Shown here one piece after another: positions 17,037-26,757 of a stretch of DNA of 58,259 nucleotides. Under the pieces are notes generated by a model. The model did not search any database. It had not been told where the DNA came from and saw only the letters and a list, made by a program, of their open reading frames with translations. This DNA comes from Shewanella sp. 10N.286.48.A6. Its GTDB lineage: Bacteria; Pseudomonadota; Gammaproteobacteria; Enterobacterales; Shewanellaceae. The stretch covers positions 50,773 through 109,031 of the forward strand of contig NZ_MCVI01000094.1 in NCBI RefSeq assembly GCF_002873135.1, in the 5' to 3' direction. Made by a program: the position numbers and the translations under genes. Within the stretch, counting starts at the first letter, position 1. Every line of letters starts with the position of its first letter.

Positions 17037-19943
17037 ATGCCGTTTTCTTTAGGTCAACGCTGGATTAGTGATACCGAGTCAGAACTTGGTTTAGGAACTG
17101 TGGTTGCTGTTGAAGGCCGTATGGTGACAGTATTGTTTCCTGCCGCCGATGAGAACCGTTTGTTCTCCCGCAGTGAAGCGCCATTAACTCGTGTAATTTT
17201 TAATCCCGGTGACTCCGTAGAAAGCCATGAAGGCTGGAGCCTAACCATCAGTGAAGTCGAAGAAAAAGATGGTTTAGTCACCTATGTTGGTATCCACAGT
17301 GAGACCAACGAGACGGTACGTCTGCGTGAAACCTTACTAAACCACAACATTCGTTTTAATAAACCACAAGACAGATTATTTGCCGGTCAAATTGATCGTC
17401 TAGAGCGCTTTGGTATTCGTTACCAAAGCCAAATGCTACGCCATAAACTTGCCACCTCAGATTTGCTTGGGCAACAAGGCCCACGTGTTGGTTTAATTCC
17501 ACATCAACAGTGGATTGCCCATGAAGTCGGTCGTCGCTATGCCCCTAGAGTACTTTTAGCCGATGAAGTAGGTTTGGGTAAAACCATTGAAGCTGGCCTT
17601 ATTATCCATCAACAATTATTGACTGGCCGTGCTGAACGTATCTTAGTGATTGTGCCTGACACTTTGCGCCATCAGTGGTTAGTTGAAATGCTGCGCCGCT
17701 TTAACTTACGTTTTTCTATTTTCGATGAAGATCGCTGCGTTGAAGCCTATGCCGATAACGACAACCCTTTTTACACTGAACAATTAGTCATTTGTTCATT
17801 AGAACTATTACGTAAAAAGCGCCGTTTAGAACAAGCTGTCGATGCCGATTGGGACTTAATGGTAGTGGATGAAGCCCATCACCTTGAGTGGAGCGAAACC
17901 GCCCCAAGTCGCGCTTATCAAATCGTAGAAGCCTTAAGTGAAGAAGTGCCTGGAGTGTTATTGCTCACGGCAACGCCAGATCAATTAGGCCATGAAAGTC
18001 ACTTTGCTCGTTTACGATTACTGGATCCAGATCGCTTCTACGACTACAACGCGTTTCTTGAAGAAGAAAAAAGCTATCAAAGCGTTGCCGAGGCCGCCGA
18101 AGCATTAGCTGCCAACGACAAGTTAGCTGACAGTGCTGTTGTCAGCTTAACCGAATTACTCAGCGAGAAAGACATCAGCGCAAGCATTAAGCTTATCCAA
18201 GCAGATGATGTCGATGCTGACGCCCAGCAAGCTGCCCGCGCTGAGTTATTACAAGATTTACTCGACCGTCACGGTACTGGCCGCATTTTATACCGTAACA
18301 GCCGCGCCTCTGTCAGTGGCTTCCCGACCCGTATTTTTAATCCGCATCCACTGGCTATGCCGCAAGAATACGTCACGGCTGAGCGCGTTAATGCCATGAT
18401 GGGATCGAAAAAATCAGCTCAAGATCAAGCTAAGCAATCTCTAAGCCCTGAAAAACTGTATCAAGCCTTTGAAACCGATAGTGCCAGTTGGTGGAAGTTT
18501 GATCCGCGAGTCGATTGGTTAATTGAATTCTTAAAAGATAATCGCAGTAAAAAAGTGCTGATTATTGCTAGCCAAGCAGAAACGGCATTAAGCCTTGAAG
18601 AAGCACTGCGCACCCGTGAAGGTATTCAGGCAACCGTTTTCCATGAAGGGATGTCGATTATTGAACGTGACAAAGCCGGCGCGTACTTTGCTCAAGAAGA
18701 AGGCGGCGCTCAGGCGTTAATTTGTTCTGAAATTGGCTCTGAAGGGCGTAACTTCCAATTTGCGAGTCAATTAGTGCTATTTGATTTACCGCTCAACCCT
18801 GACTTACTTGAGCAACGTATTGGTCGATTAGATCGTATTGGTCAGCAAAATGATATTCAAATTCATTTGCCATACCTTGAAGACACCGCCCAAGAAAGAC
18901 TGATGCATTGGTATCATCAAGGCTTAAACTCATTTGAACTTACCTGCCCAAGTGGCCATGTATTGTTCAATGAATTTGCTGATGAGCTAATGAACGTACT
19001 CAACGATGACAACCCAGAGCTAATGACAGCGCTGCTTAACGGTACCCAAAGCCGTTACCAAGCACTTAAGCAAGCGATGGAGCAAGGCCGCGATAAGCTG
19101 TTAGAGATTAACTCCCATGGCGGCGAGCAATCTAAAAAGTTAGTTGAACGCTTAGCGGAGCGAGACTCAGATACCCACTTAATTGGTTCGGTGATCCGCT
19201 TGTGGGACATTATCGGTGTGGATCAAGAAGATCGCGGCGAGAACTCAATCGTATTACGCCCAAGTGAGCACATGCTATTCCCATCGTACCCAGGTCTGCC
19301 TGAAGATGGTATTTCTGTGACATTTGATCGTGAAACGGCCCTATCACGTGATGATATTGCCTTTATCTCCCAAGAGCATCCATTAGTGCAAACGGCGTTA
19401 GACTTAATCACTGACTCAGAAACCGGAACCACCAGTGTTGCAGTGCTTAAAAACAAAGCCTTACCTGCTGGAACCTTGTTCCTTGAGTTAATTTACATGG
19501 CTGATGTTTCGGCACCTAAGTCATCACAGCTTTATCGCTATATGCCACCAACCCCTATCCGAGTGTTATTGGATAAAAGTGGCCAAAACTTAGCTGACAA
19601 AGTCGATTATAAGAGCTTTGATAAACAGTTAAGTGCGGTTAACCGTCATATTGCCAGTAAGCTTGTGAATGCATCACAACCTATTTTGCACCCGTTACTG
19701 GCCAAAGGTCAGCAACAGGCTGAAATAGAATTAGCCAAACTGGTTGAGCAAGCCCGTGAAAAAATGACCACCCAGCTAACTAGTGAGTTGACCCGACTTG
19801 AAGCGCTAAAGGCCGTGAATCCGAATATTCGAGATTCTGAAGTGGACTTTATTCGCAATCAAATGGCTGAATTAAATGGCTATATTGATGATAGTCAATT
19901 CCAACTTGACGCTATTAGAATGGTATTAGTTAGCCACGTATAA
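17037..19943 (+). CDS. rapA: RNA polymerase-associated ATPase RapA (HepA)
   Basis: A 968-residue Swi2/Snf2-type ATPase, the same length as E. coli RapA. It binds core RNA polymerase and helps recycle it after transcription. An N-terminal Tudor-like pair lies at about 1-107 ([20 protein letters not shown]). Helicase motif I is [15 protein letters not shown] (173-187) and the DEAH box is [10 protein letters not shown] (276-285). Motif III is [10 protein letters not shown]. The C-terminal helicase lobe shows [19 protein letters not shown] and motif [13 protein letters not shown]. All catalytic motifs are intact. It is monocistronic, with a strong terminator 20 bp after the stop, and divergent from the phoH-like gene. 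Confidence 0.97.
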   Translation: MPFSLGQRWISDTESELGLGTVVAVEGRMVTVLFPAADENRLFSRSEAPLTRVIFNPGDSVESHEGWSLTISEVEEKDGLVTYVGIHSETNETVRLRETLLNHNIRFNKPQDRLFAGQIDRLERFGIRYQSQMLRHKLATSDLLGQQGPRVGLIPHQQWIAHEVGRRYAPRVLLADEVGLGKTIEAGLIIHQQLLTGRAERILVIVPDTLRHQWLVEMLRRFNLRFSIFDEDRCVEAYADNDNPFYTEQLVICSLELLRKKRRLEQAVDADWDLMVVDEAHHLEWSETAPSRAYQIVEALSEEVPGVLLLTATPDQLGHESHFARLRLLDPDRFYDYNAFLEEEKSYQSVAEAAEALAANDKLADSAVVSLTELLSEKDISASIKLIQADDVDADAQQAARAELLQDLLDRHGTGRILYRNSRASVSGFPTRIFNPHPLAMPQEYVTAERVNAMMGSKKSAQDQAKQSLSPEKLYQAFETDSASWWKFDPRVDWLIEFLKDNRSKKVLIIASQAETALSLEEALRTREGIQATVFHEGMSIIERDKAGAYFAQEEGGAQALICSEIGSEGRNFQFASQLVLFDLPLNPDLLEQRIGRLDRIGQQNDIQIHLPYLEDTAQERLMHWYHQGLNSFELTCPSGHVLFNEFADELMNVLNDDNPELMTALLNGTQSRYQALKQAMEQGRDKLLEINSHGGEQSKKLVERLAERDSDTHLIGSVIRLWDIIGVDQEDRGENSIVLRPSEHMLFPSYPGLPEDGISVTFDRETALSRDDIAFISQEHPLVQTALDLITDSETGTTSVAVLKNKALPAGTLFLELIYMADVSAPKSSQLYRYMPPTPIRVLLDKSGQNLADKVDYKSFDKQLSAVNRHIASKLVNASQPILHPLLAKGQQQAEIELAKLVEQAREKMTTQLTSELTRLEALKAVNPNIRDSEVDFIRNQMAELNGYIDDSQFQLDAIRMVLVSHV

Positions 19944-19962
19944 TACACTGCTAATTCGAAGC

Positions 19963-19990
19963 AAAAAGCCCTGAACTTCAGGGCTTTTTT
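19963..19990 (+). terminator. Intrinsic terminator of rapA
   Basis: AAAAAGCCCTGAA-CTTCAGGGCTTTTTT hairpin with T run, 20 bp after the stop codon. Confidence 0.85.
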
Positions 19991-20099
19991 GTATCTATTT
20001 TTTGTCATTGTTTTAAGTGTTTAGCGTAAAAATAAGCTCATAAACATAAGCGCACAAGCCTATAGTGATGACATCGCAAGATTCGTTAAGGAAGCCACA

Positions 20100-20972
20100 T
20101 TGCTGCTAAAGCCTCTGTTTGTTTTATCTGTTACCAGTCTTTTTAGCCTCAGCCTTTTCTGTCACAATGCTATGGCAGCCAGTGAGTTGCCTACTGCTAA
20201 TGCTGGAAAACAATTTATCAGCGTCCAAGATCAACAACAGCCAGTTTGGGTCAAACCTTGGCAAGGCCCGCACCAGCGCGGCGCAGCTATTATCGTCGGT
20301 CCAACCGATTCCCCCGCCAGTGGCAGTGGCCTGATTCGCTATTTACGTGATGAGATCCCCGCATTTGGCTGGGCAAGCTTGAGCATAAAACCCACTGAAG
20401 GTTTATACCGACCAAATTTTGCCACTGACGCCGAAGAAATTCCCAAAGCCGGTGAAGCGCAGTTAACCCTGAGTCGTCACCAGCAAGCCCCCAAATTTAG
20501 CTCAAACCAACTACTTGAACTGCGTAACTTTCAGCAAGAACTTATGGTGGACAGTCTCGACCAATTGCAAGCTATTGAGGCGCAGTTCCCAGGAAAAAGA
20601 CTATTAATCGTCACCGATGATAGTGCGGGCATGGTCATTAACTTACTTTTTGAAGCTAAGCTAGCCAAGCCCGACTTATTAGTGGTGATCAACCCCTATC
20701 GTGAATATGAGCAGATTATTGCGCCGCAACATCGCGGTTTATCCATTGCCCAACAGCTCAGAGAAATCGATATCCCAATACTGGATCTGCAATCAGCCGA
20801 TGCTCATCAAATATCTATGACTGAAATTGCTAGCAGAAAAGCACTCAATAAAGCTAAATCGAGCCAGTATTACCGCCAATATCAATTAGCGCTTAATCTC
20901 GATAATCAAAGTGGTTGGGAGCAAGTGCTGCATCATATTGCAGGCTTTAGTAAAGTCATTACCGCACGATAA
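20100..20972 (+). CDS. DUF3530 family exported protein
   Basis: A 290-residue protein with an N-terminal signal peptide (LLKPLFVLSVTSLFSLSLFCHNAMA). The region RGAAIIVGPTDSPASGSGLIRYLRDEIPAFGWASLSIKPTEG and the later LLIVTDDSAGMVINLLFE are typical of DUF3530, an alpha/beta-hydrolase-like family of unknown function common in Alteromonadales and Pseudomonas. The usual nucleophile-elbow Ser may be the S of TDDSAGM, so activity is uncertain. The start is TTG, with AAGGA 7 bp upstream; no ATG is available before the signal peptide. Confidence 0.8.
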   Translation: MLLKPLFVLSVTSLFSLSLFCHNAMAASELPTANAGKQFISVQDQQQPVWVKPWQGPHQRGAAIIVGPTDSPASGSGLIRYLRDEIPAFGWASLSIKPTEGLYRPNFATDAEEIPKAGEAQLTLSRHQQAPKFSSNQLLELRNFQQELMVDSLDQLQAIEAQFPGKRLLIVTDDSAGMVINLLFEAKLAKPDLLVVINPYREYEQIIAPQHRGLSIAQQLREIDIPILDLQSADAHQISMTEIASRKALNKAKSSQYYRQYQLALNLDNQSGWEQVLHHIAGFSKVITAR

Positions 20973-20999
20973 AAAGGGCCAGCATATTGCTGCCCCTTA
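20971..20999 (-). terminator. Terminator of the crotonase gene
   Basis: AAGGG-C-CAGCA / TGCTG-C-CCCTT hairpin with one internal mismatch. On the minus strand it runs into TTTTTAT, so it likely ends the minus-strand crotonase transcript. It overlaps the stop codon of the DUF3530 gene. Confidence 0.5.
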
Positions 21000-21172
21000 A
21001 TGGCTATTTGCTTATTTTAAGACTGAGTAATAAAGCGTATTTTCAATTTTTTCAATAACATCGCATAATAATCAATCTCCAATGGCCTTTCAGCTATTCA
21101 CTAAATTTGTGCAATGCAGTATTGGCCGCACTAGTCTAAAAGCTGATTAACTCACAACTGACTCGCTCATTA

Positions 21173-21979
21173 TCACCACCAAGGCTGACGAGACTGATAA
21201 GCTTGCTCGGTTTGCTTTATTTCACGATTAGCGGCAATGATACGGTTTTTACCCGCTAACAGGCGAACTTGGCTTAAAGACTCACGACTTAATAACCGCC
21301 TTGTTGAGGCTGACCAACTATGATTAATGCTCATTTTAATGGCCGCATTCACATCAGGAGAGCGGGTCATAAACTGCTCGGCAAGCTCAATAGCACGCTG
21401 CAATGGCTGTGAACTTTTCTCGGTCACTAAACCAAAATCTAGCGCCTGTGCGGCTGATAGCACTTCTGCGCTATAGGTAATTTTTAAGGCCTTATCTTTG
21501 GGCATCACCTGTCTAAGCGCTGCCAGTCCTGCCATATCAGGCACTAAGCCCCATTTTGATTCCATAATAGACAGCTTGGCATCATCACTTGCAATACGAA
21601 TATCTGCCCCTAGCGCAATTTGCATACCGCCACCAAAACAGCAGCCATCTAATACTGCAATCACAGGGATGGGTAAACGCTGCCAGCCAATAGACACCCG
21701 CTGGGCTAAGTTGGCATTACCTGGTAGCCATTTGAACAGCAATTTGGCAATCATGGAGGGGGATTTAGCAATCGCTTTAACATCTAAGCCCGAAGAGAAA
21801 TTACCATCGGCGCCGGATAATATGACCGCATTAATTTCGCTATCTTTTCTAATATTTTTAATGGTTTTATCAATGGCTTTAAACATTTCATAATTGAGCG
21901 CGTTATATTTATCTGGTCGGTTTAGCGTCACAAAAGCAATACCGTTTTGTTTTTTTAACGCCACTAACTTCTTATTCAT
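21173..21979 (-). CDS. Enoyl-CoA hydratase/isomerase (crotonase) family protein
   Basis: A 268-residue crotonase-fold protein. The first oxyanion-hole segment is GNFSSGLDVKAI and the second is DGCCFGGGMQIALGADIRIAS. One of the two catalytic glutamates of hydratases (in GGGCE-L) is Gln here (GGGMQ). The second is kept in MESKWGLVPDMAG. This suggests an isomerase-like or altered reaction rather than a standard hydratase; that is inference. GGATGA-type ribosome-binding sequence precedes the ATG. A FadR-like operator lies 24 bp upstream, placing the gene in fatty-acid metabolism. It is monocistronic. Confidence 0.85.
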   Translation of the reverse strand: MNKKLVALKKQNGIAFVTLNRPDKYNALNYEMFKAIDKTIKNIRKDSEINAVILSGADGNFSSGLDVKAIAKSPSMIAKLLFKWLPGNANLAQRVSIGWQRLPIPVIAVLDGCCFGGGMQIALGADIRIASDDAKLSIMESKWGLVPDMAGLAALRQVMPKDKALKITYSAEVLSAAQALDFGLVTEKSSQPLQRAIELAEQFMTRSPDVNAAIKMSINHSWSASTRRLLSRESLSQVRLLAGKNRIIAANREIKQTEQAYQSRQPWW

Positions 21980-22359
21980 TGTTCATCCTTAATATAAATA
22001 ATAACTGGTCAGTCCAGAAGTTACGTTAGCATAAATTGGCTTACTGGCGAATAGTTAAGCTAATTTGATATTCTTCATAAGCTGCTAAAACTACAACAAT
22101 ATATATGTTCCCGCAGGAACAAAAGTGCCGTCAAAATTCAGATTTACTGAATTTAAGAGCATTTTTTCGTTAAACGCCAAAAAATTGTCGATTTTTGGTG
22201 CGAAAAGTCAGCAATAAGTTGTAGTATGTTTGCCCATAAAAAGTAACATTACTCATCGACTCATTTTTCTTGTTTAATCGGAGTTCGTTTAAGTGCTCGA
22301 TCGAGTAATAGCTAATGAATTCAAAATAATAATACCCTGTAAAAGGATCTGCTGTAGCC
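21980..22359. other. Divergent promoter region, crotonase / REC-CheC gene
   Basis: 380 bp holding a FadR-like operator (22003-22019), a perfect inverted repeat TGTTCC-CGCA-GGAACA (22106-22121) and a longer imperfect inverted repeat at 22176-22202 (GCCAAAAA ... TTTTTGGTGC). No gene is seen. Confidence 0.5.
22003..22019. promoter_or_regulatory. FadR-like operator
   Basis: AACTGGTCAGTCCAGAA resembles the FadR consensus (A-N-C-TGGTC-N-GACC-N-G). It lies 24 bp upstream of the crotonase start, so it could overlap the promoter and repress until fatty acyl-CoA is present. Confidence 0.5.
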
Positions 22360-23355
22360 ATGACTATTCCTATTTTAATCTGTGATGACTCAGGATTAGC
22401 CAGAAAACAAATGGCGCGAACACTTCCCAAACATTGGGATGTTGAAATCAGTTACGCCACCAATGGTGAAGAAGGCTTGGAGGTGATCCGTCAAGGAAAA
22501 GGGGAAATTGTCTTTCTCGACCTTAATATGCCCGTCATGGATGGCTATGAAGTACTAGAAGCCATTCAGCGAGAAGACTTGCCCGCCTTAGTCATTGTGG
22601 TCTCTGGTGATATTCAATTAAAAGCCCATGAGCGAGTAAAAGCCCTTGGCGCATTAGATTTTATTCAAAAGCCGGTTAGTGCTGAGTCCATCAGCAATAT
22701 CTTAGAAGAATACGGCATTTTAACTTTAGCCCTTAAACAATCAACCAATGACACGCCGATGTTTAAAGTTGATTTACGTGACGCTTGCCAAGAAATTGCC
22801 AATGTCGCCATGGGCCGCGCTGCCGACTTATTAGCGAAACTACTCGATGTTTTTGTAAAACTGCCAATCCCCAACGTCAATGTTTTAGAAGTCAGCGAAC
22901 TGACCATGGCACTTAAAGCCACCGAAGAAAGCTCGAAGATTTCTGCATTATGCCAAGGTTTTATTGGCGCTGGGGTTGCTGGTGAGGCGTTATTACTGTT
23001 CCATGACTCAAGCTTTGCTGACATGGCTAAACTCATGGGCCACAGTGATCCTGAAGATGCTAACAATGAAATTGAAGTGCTCATTGATACTGGTAATGTG
23101 CTTATTGGGGCATTCTTGAATGGCATTTCAGAGCAGCTTGATATGAAATTTAGTCAAGGTCACCCCGTTGTACTTGGTCGCCACTGCACGGTAAATGAGC
23201 TTATCCATGACAACTCAGAAAAATGGCAACGCACCCTTGCCATGGAAATCAATTATCAGATTGAAGACCACAATATTCAGTGTGACTTATTACTGTTATT
23301 TACGGAAGACTCAATCCCTACATTGAATGCAAAGCTTCACTATATATATGAATAG
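22360..23355 (+). CDS. Response regulator with CheC-like phosphatase domain (REC-CheC)
   Basis: A 331-residue cytoplasmic protein. The N-terminal receiver (1-120) has the acidic pair in ICDDSG, phospho-acceptor D54 in FLDLNMPVMDG, and K104 in IQKP. The remainder (about 135-331) resembles the CheC/CheX/FliY phosphatase fold: the first active-site helix carries E145-x-x-N148 (CQEIANVAMG) and the second DTGN at 243-246 in place of the usual E-x-x-N. CheC proteins dephosphorylate CheY-P, so the fused phosphatase could act on its own receiver or on another regulator. AAAGGA lies 17 bp before the ATG, rather far. It is 88 bp upstream of a diguanylate cyclase on the same strand, and is probably co-transcribed. 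Confidence 0.8.
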   Translation: MTIPILICDDSGLARKQMARTLPKHWDVEISYATNGEEGLEVIRQGKGEIVFLDLNMPVMDGYEVLEAIQREDLPALVIVVSGDIQLKAHERVKALGALDFIQKPVSAESISNILEEYGILTLALKQSTNDTPMFKVDLRDACQEIANVAMGRAADLLAKLLDVFVKLPIPNVNVLEVSELTMALKATEESSKISALCQGFIGAGVAGEALLLFHDSSFADMAKLMGHSDPEDANNEIEVLIDTGNVLIGAFLNGISEQLDMKFSQGHPVVLGRHCTVNELIHDNSEKWQRTLAMEINYQIEDHNIQCDLLLLFTEDSIPTLNAKLHYIYE

Positions 23356-23443
23356 ATTAAGATAATAATCATATAAACAGTTAGTTAATTGCAATGACTT
23401 AACATTGCATATAAAAAGAATAATACAATACGGATGTTAGAGC

Positions 23444-24403
23444 ATGGCTACTGATCAAAGCGCAATGAACGAGCTACACTGGCTTATTGATATGGTACAA
23501 ACCATTGAAGTTGGCTTGGTGGTGTTAGATCGTGACTACAATATCCGGCTTTGGAATGGTTTCATGGAAAACCATAGCGGTGTGTCACCTAACAGTATTA
23601 AAGGTCGCAATCTTTTTGAAGCGTTTAACGATTTACCCTCTGAATGGCTTAAGCAAAAAATGGAGTCGGTATTTCTACTCAAAAACCGATCTTTCATCAG
23701 CTGGGAGCAGCGCCCTTATGTCTTCCAGTTTAAAAATTATCGCCCGATCACTGGCCGCGCTGATTACATGTACCAAAACATTACTTTGCTGCCACTGGCG
23801 TCGCTAACGGGTGAAATCACCCATATTAGTATTATCGTTTATGATGTGACTGATATCGCCATCAATAAATTACAGCTAAAATCAGTCAATGAGCAACTAG
23901 AAACACTCAGCCAAACCGACAGCTTAACCCAGTTGTATAATCGCCGTCATTGGCAAGTTTGCTTTGAAAAAGAATACGAGCGCTTTGCCCGTTATGGTGA
24001 AAAAGCCAGTATGATAATGATTGATATCGATCATTTTAAAGCCATCAATGATAAATACGGCCACCCTGCAGGTGACAAAGTCATTCAAAGCCTCGCCAAC
24101 ATATTAAAGCAATCATTACGTGAAACTGATTTTGCCGGCCGCTATGGCGGTGAGGAGTTTGCGGTAGTATTGACTTATACCACCGCTGCTGAATCAAAAT
24201 ACTTCACTGAGCGACTGCGTAAAAAAGTCGAAGCCTCGCAAGTGGTTTATAACAATCAAATCATTAAAATGACCATCAGTATTGGCGTTAATGATTTATC
24301 CTCTGCCACCACTAGCAGTGTAAGTTGGTTATCTGGCGCCGATAAAGCTTTATATCAATCGAAAGAAAATGGCCGTAATCAAACCACGGTATTTGAAAAA
24401 TAA
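23444..24403 (+). CDS. PAS-GGDEF diguanylate cyclase
   Basis: A 319-residue cytoplasmic protein: a PAS-like sensor at about 12-140 (VGLVVLDRDYNIRLWNGFMENHSG), a short coiled coil and a GGDEF domain (about 155-318). The active-site motif GGEEF (235-239) is intact, with SLTQLYNRRHW and MIDIDHFKAINDKYGH at the usual places. An RETD inhibitory site lies five residues before GGEEF, so product feedback by c-di-GMP is expected. It makes c-di-GMP from two GTP. Its upstream partner is a REC-CheC protein, so the pair may link a phosphorelay to c-di-GMP signalling. Confidence 0.92.
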   Translation: MATDQSAMNELHWLIDMVQTIEVGLVVLDRDYNIRLWNGFMENHSGVSPNSIKGRNLFEAFNDLPSEWLKQKMESVFLLKNRSFISWEQRPYVFQFKNYRPITGRADYMYQNITLLPLASLTGEITHISIIVYDVTDIAINKLQLKSVNEQLETLSQTDSLTQLYNRRHWQVCFEKEYERFARYGEKASMIMIDIDHFKAINDKYGHPAGDKVIQSLANILKQSLRETDFAGRYGGEEFAVVLTYTTAAESKYFTERLRKKVEASQVVYNNQIIKMTISIGVNDLSSATTSSVSWLSGADKALYQSKENGRNQTTVFEK

Positions 24404-24443
24404 CCTGCAGAGGTTCATTTTATCCCCACCGCGATAAGCCATT

Positions 24444-24474
24444 AAAAAGCCCACAATTAAGTGGGCTTATTTAT
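24444..24474. terminator. Bidirectional intrinsic terminator
   Basis: AAGCCCAC-AATTAA-GTGGGCTT hairpin with T-rich flanks on both strands. It lies between the convergent diguanylate cyclase and rraB genes. Confidence 0.7.
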
Positions 24475-24513
24475 TAAACGAGTGACGCTAGTTAAGCGAT
24501 AGTCGTTAATGAT

Positions 24514-24915
24514 TTAGAAACCGTCGTCATCTTGGTCTTCATCTTCATCAAGCTCTTCTTCGTCACCAATAAAGAAGGTGCCCCAGCCGTCATAATCAAC
24601 TTTTTGCTTGGCAGCAAGCAGCATTAACTGCTCGCATGCTTTATCAAGTAACGATGCTTCAAGAGCATGATTGGCGATAGCATCAAAGCAAATAATGGTT
24701 GAGCCATCTTCAAGCTCCATCTCTTCAGCGTCGTTAACTTCAAAACCTAATTTGAAAGCATCAACTGCGGCTTTTTCTAAACGATCAAAGTTAGTCGAAG
24801 AGAAATGATGCTCGATAGTATATTCAGCATCAGCTTGTGAACCATCATCAAGCAGCGCCTGAATAATTTCACGGTTCTCGGCAAATTGCTCTTTAAGTTG
24901 AGCTTCAATAGACAT
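24514..24915 (-). CDS. rraB: Ribonuclease E inhibitor RraB
   Basis: A 133-residue acidic protein. RraB binds RNase E in E. coli and adjusts mRNA decay. Family features are the N-terminal [27 protein letters not shown], the conserved KLGFEV and YDGWGTFF, and a very acidic C-terminal tail ([13 protein letters not shown]). The length is normal. GGAGAG lies 5 bp before the ATG. The next minus-strand gene (plsC-like) ends upstream of it with a 57-bp gap, so plsC and rraB may share a transcript. Confidence 0.93.
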   Translation of the reverse strand: MSIEAQLKEQFAENREIIQALLDDGSQADAEYTIEHHFSSTNFDRLEKAAVDAFKLGFEVNDAEEMELEDGSTIICFDAIANHALEASLLDKACEQLMLLAAKQKVDYDGWGTFFIGDEEELDEDEDQDDDGF

Positions 24916-24972
24916 GGATTCTCTCCGTTAACAAATTTAAATACGCTATAGGGCTAATTATACGTGATAAAG

Positions 24973-25761
24973 CTACTGAGGTTTAGCCATTAATAGCGAT
25001 GCTTCTTGATTTAATTCAGCTAAACGCTGTGACATCACTTGATGCACCTTAGCACAAAGCTTTTTCGCATCGGCTTTATCCACGTTTGCGGTCGACATAG
25101 GTGCCATCATTTCGACAATGACCACACCATTATTCCACTTGTTAAGTTTAATATGATTTTGGCAAGATGCTAATACTGGCACAATTGACGCTTTGGCGGC
25201 AATAGCAGTATGGAATGCGCCGACTTTAAACGGCAGTAGACCGCGCCCTCTAGAGCGTGTCCCCTCAGGGAAAATCCATACAGATAACAGTTTTTCTCTC
25301 ATTCTCTTAACAGTCTTGGCCATAGTATCAAAGGCACTATGACGGTTTTTACGGTCAATCAGAATATTGCCTGATAGCCAATAAATCTGCCCAAATAATG
25401 GCATCCAAGCTAAGCTTTTTTTACCTAAACTCACCGTGGCTTCCGGCACTGCAGAGGTATGGGTAAATAAATCAAAATTATTTTGATGATTCGCTAAATA
25501 GATCTTAGGTTGCTTAAGGCTTGCTTCGGTTTCAGTGTCAGTACCAGCGTTAGCCTCAGCGCCAGTGTCTACTTGAGGGTTAATCACCGCGTTACGGGTA
25601 ATCACTTTAATCCCTAAAATAGGAGCAACAGATGAAAATAGTTTAGCAATCACATGGACATTATCACGATGCATAGGTCTAACAATACAAAGGATGATTG
25701 CGAAAAAAAACGCCAGTGTTAGTAACACTGCTAGAATAATTGAACGAGCAATTAACAGCAC
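24973..25761 (-). CDS. plsC: 1-acyl-sn-glycerol-3-phosphate acyltransferase
   Basis: A 262-residue inner-membrane acyltransferase that makes phosphatidic acid from lysophosphatidic acid. An N-terminal membrane helix spans about residues 5-27. Motif I is NHQNNFD (91-97; N-H-x4-D) and motif III FPEGTRSRGRG (164-174). A non-conserved acidic insert of about 22 residues (DTGAEANAGTDTETEA) lies just before motif I, where most relatives have none. The start is GTG, with AGGAG 6 bp upstream. It lies upstream of rraB on the same strand. Confidence 0.9.
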   Translation of the reverse strand: MLLIARSIILAVLLTLAFFFAIILCIVRPMHRDNVHVIAKLFSSVAPILGIKVITRNAVINPQVDTGAEANAGTDTETEASLKQPKIYLANHQNNFDLFTHTSAVPEATVSLGKKSLAWMPLFGQIYWLSGNILIDRKNRHSAFDTMAKTVKRMREKLLSVWIFPEGTRSRGRGLLPFKVGAFHTAIAAKASIVPVLASCQNHIKLNKWNNGVVIVEMMAPMSTANVDKADAKKLCAKVHQVMSQRLAELNQEASLLMAKPQ

Positions 25762-25979
25762 AGCAGACTCCTACAAATAAAGTGGCGACAGTATAGCCAG
25801 CACATCTGCTGGACTCAATAGCTTAAGTTAATTTCGGTGTACAAATGTAAGCTTAAAGTAGTTATACCAAGCGGATTAATGCTCTGAATAGCTCAGATAA
25901 TTAATATGCTTGGCATTATACACTGCTAAAAGTGAATTAATGATGCCTTAAACATTAACGCATCATTAATTCTGCAGCG

Positions 25980-26753
25980 TTACATTTCAGCCTTATTAGA
26001 ACGATTACTGAGCAGTAAACGCATTAATACAGCACTGACCGCTAATGCCGCAACAATGGCTGCGCCACTAGGTAAGTCATAACTAGCCGAAAGTATAAGC
26101 CCTGCTAGGTAACCAACAAATCCCACCACATAAGCCAGCAGCAAGGTATATTTACCCACATACTGATTTAACGCTAACGCTGGCAAAATTAAGGTGCTGA
26201 AAACAAGATAAACACCCACTAATTCAACCGATAGTGTAATCACTATGGCAAATAGAAAGTAAAAACCTGCGCCTTCGAGGATCTGAGGCTTCAATGCAAT
26301 TAAAGCGAGGATCGCTACTGACACCAAAGCCGGCAGCACAAGCTGCGACCAATTTACCCACAATATCTGCCCCGACATTAGCTGCTTTAACAGCTCTGCG
26401 CCATGGGGATCATTAGACAATAACAACATTGCCCCAACCGCGCTAAGCACATAAAAACAACCAATAAAGGCTTCTAATTCATCGGCAAAACGCTTGGATA
26501 ACCAAGCAATAAGCCCAGCGCCGCCCAAGGCAAATATGGCAGGCATCCACACATGAGAATAAGGAATATCTTCAATTCTATGATCCATATGAGCCACAAT
26601 AGCCCCCAGCGCAGCCACTTGGGCAATCGCTAAGTCGATGAAAATAATACCGCGTTTAAGTACTTGTCGACCTAACACCACATGGGTAGACAAAATGATG
26701 ATTCCGGCAATAAATGCCGGAAACAAAATCAATAGCAGCTCGATATCTAGCAT
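25980..26753 (-). CDS. Metal (zinc-type) ABC transporter permease
   Basis: A 257-residue polytopic protein with 7-8 hydrophobic helices, of the ABC-3 (ZnuB/MntB) family. The segment GRQVLKRGIIFIDLAIAQVAALGA is the family's coupling region, and VGVYLVFSTLILPALAL is the conserved later helix. It works with the upstream binding protein (4-bp gap, so translation is likely coupled). The operon lacks the ATPase subunit; the downstream gene is plsC. The metal is inferred as zinc from the context. Confidence 0.85.
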   Translation of the reverse strand: MLDIELLLILFPAFIAGIIILSTHVVLGRQVLKRGIIFIDLAIAQVAALGAIVAHMDHRIEDIPYSHVWMPAIFALGGAGLIAWLSKRFADELEAFIGCFYVLSAVGAMLLLSNDPHGAELLKQLMSGQILWVNWSQLVLPALVSVAILALIALKPQILEGAGFYFLFAIVITLSVELVGVYLVFSTLILPALALNQYVGKYTLLLAYVVGFVGYLAGLILSASYDLPSGAAIVAALAVSAVLMRLLLSNRSNKAEM

Positions 26754-26757
26754 AGGC

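Noticed and set aside
22170..22430. 86-codon minus-strand frame
   Set aside because: It covers the divergent promoter region and the start of the REC-CheC gene. No ribosome-binding site and no family match.
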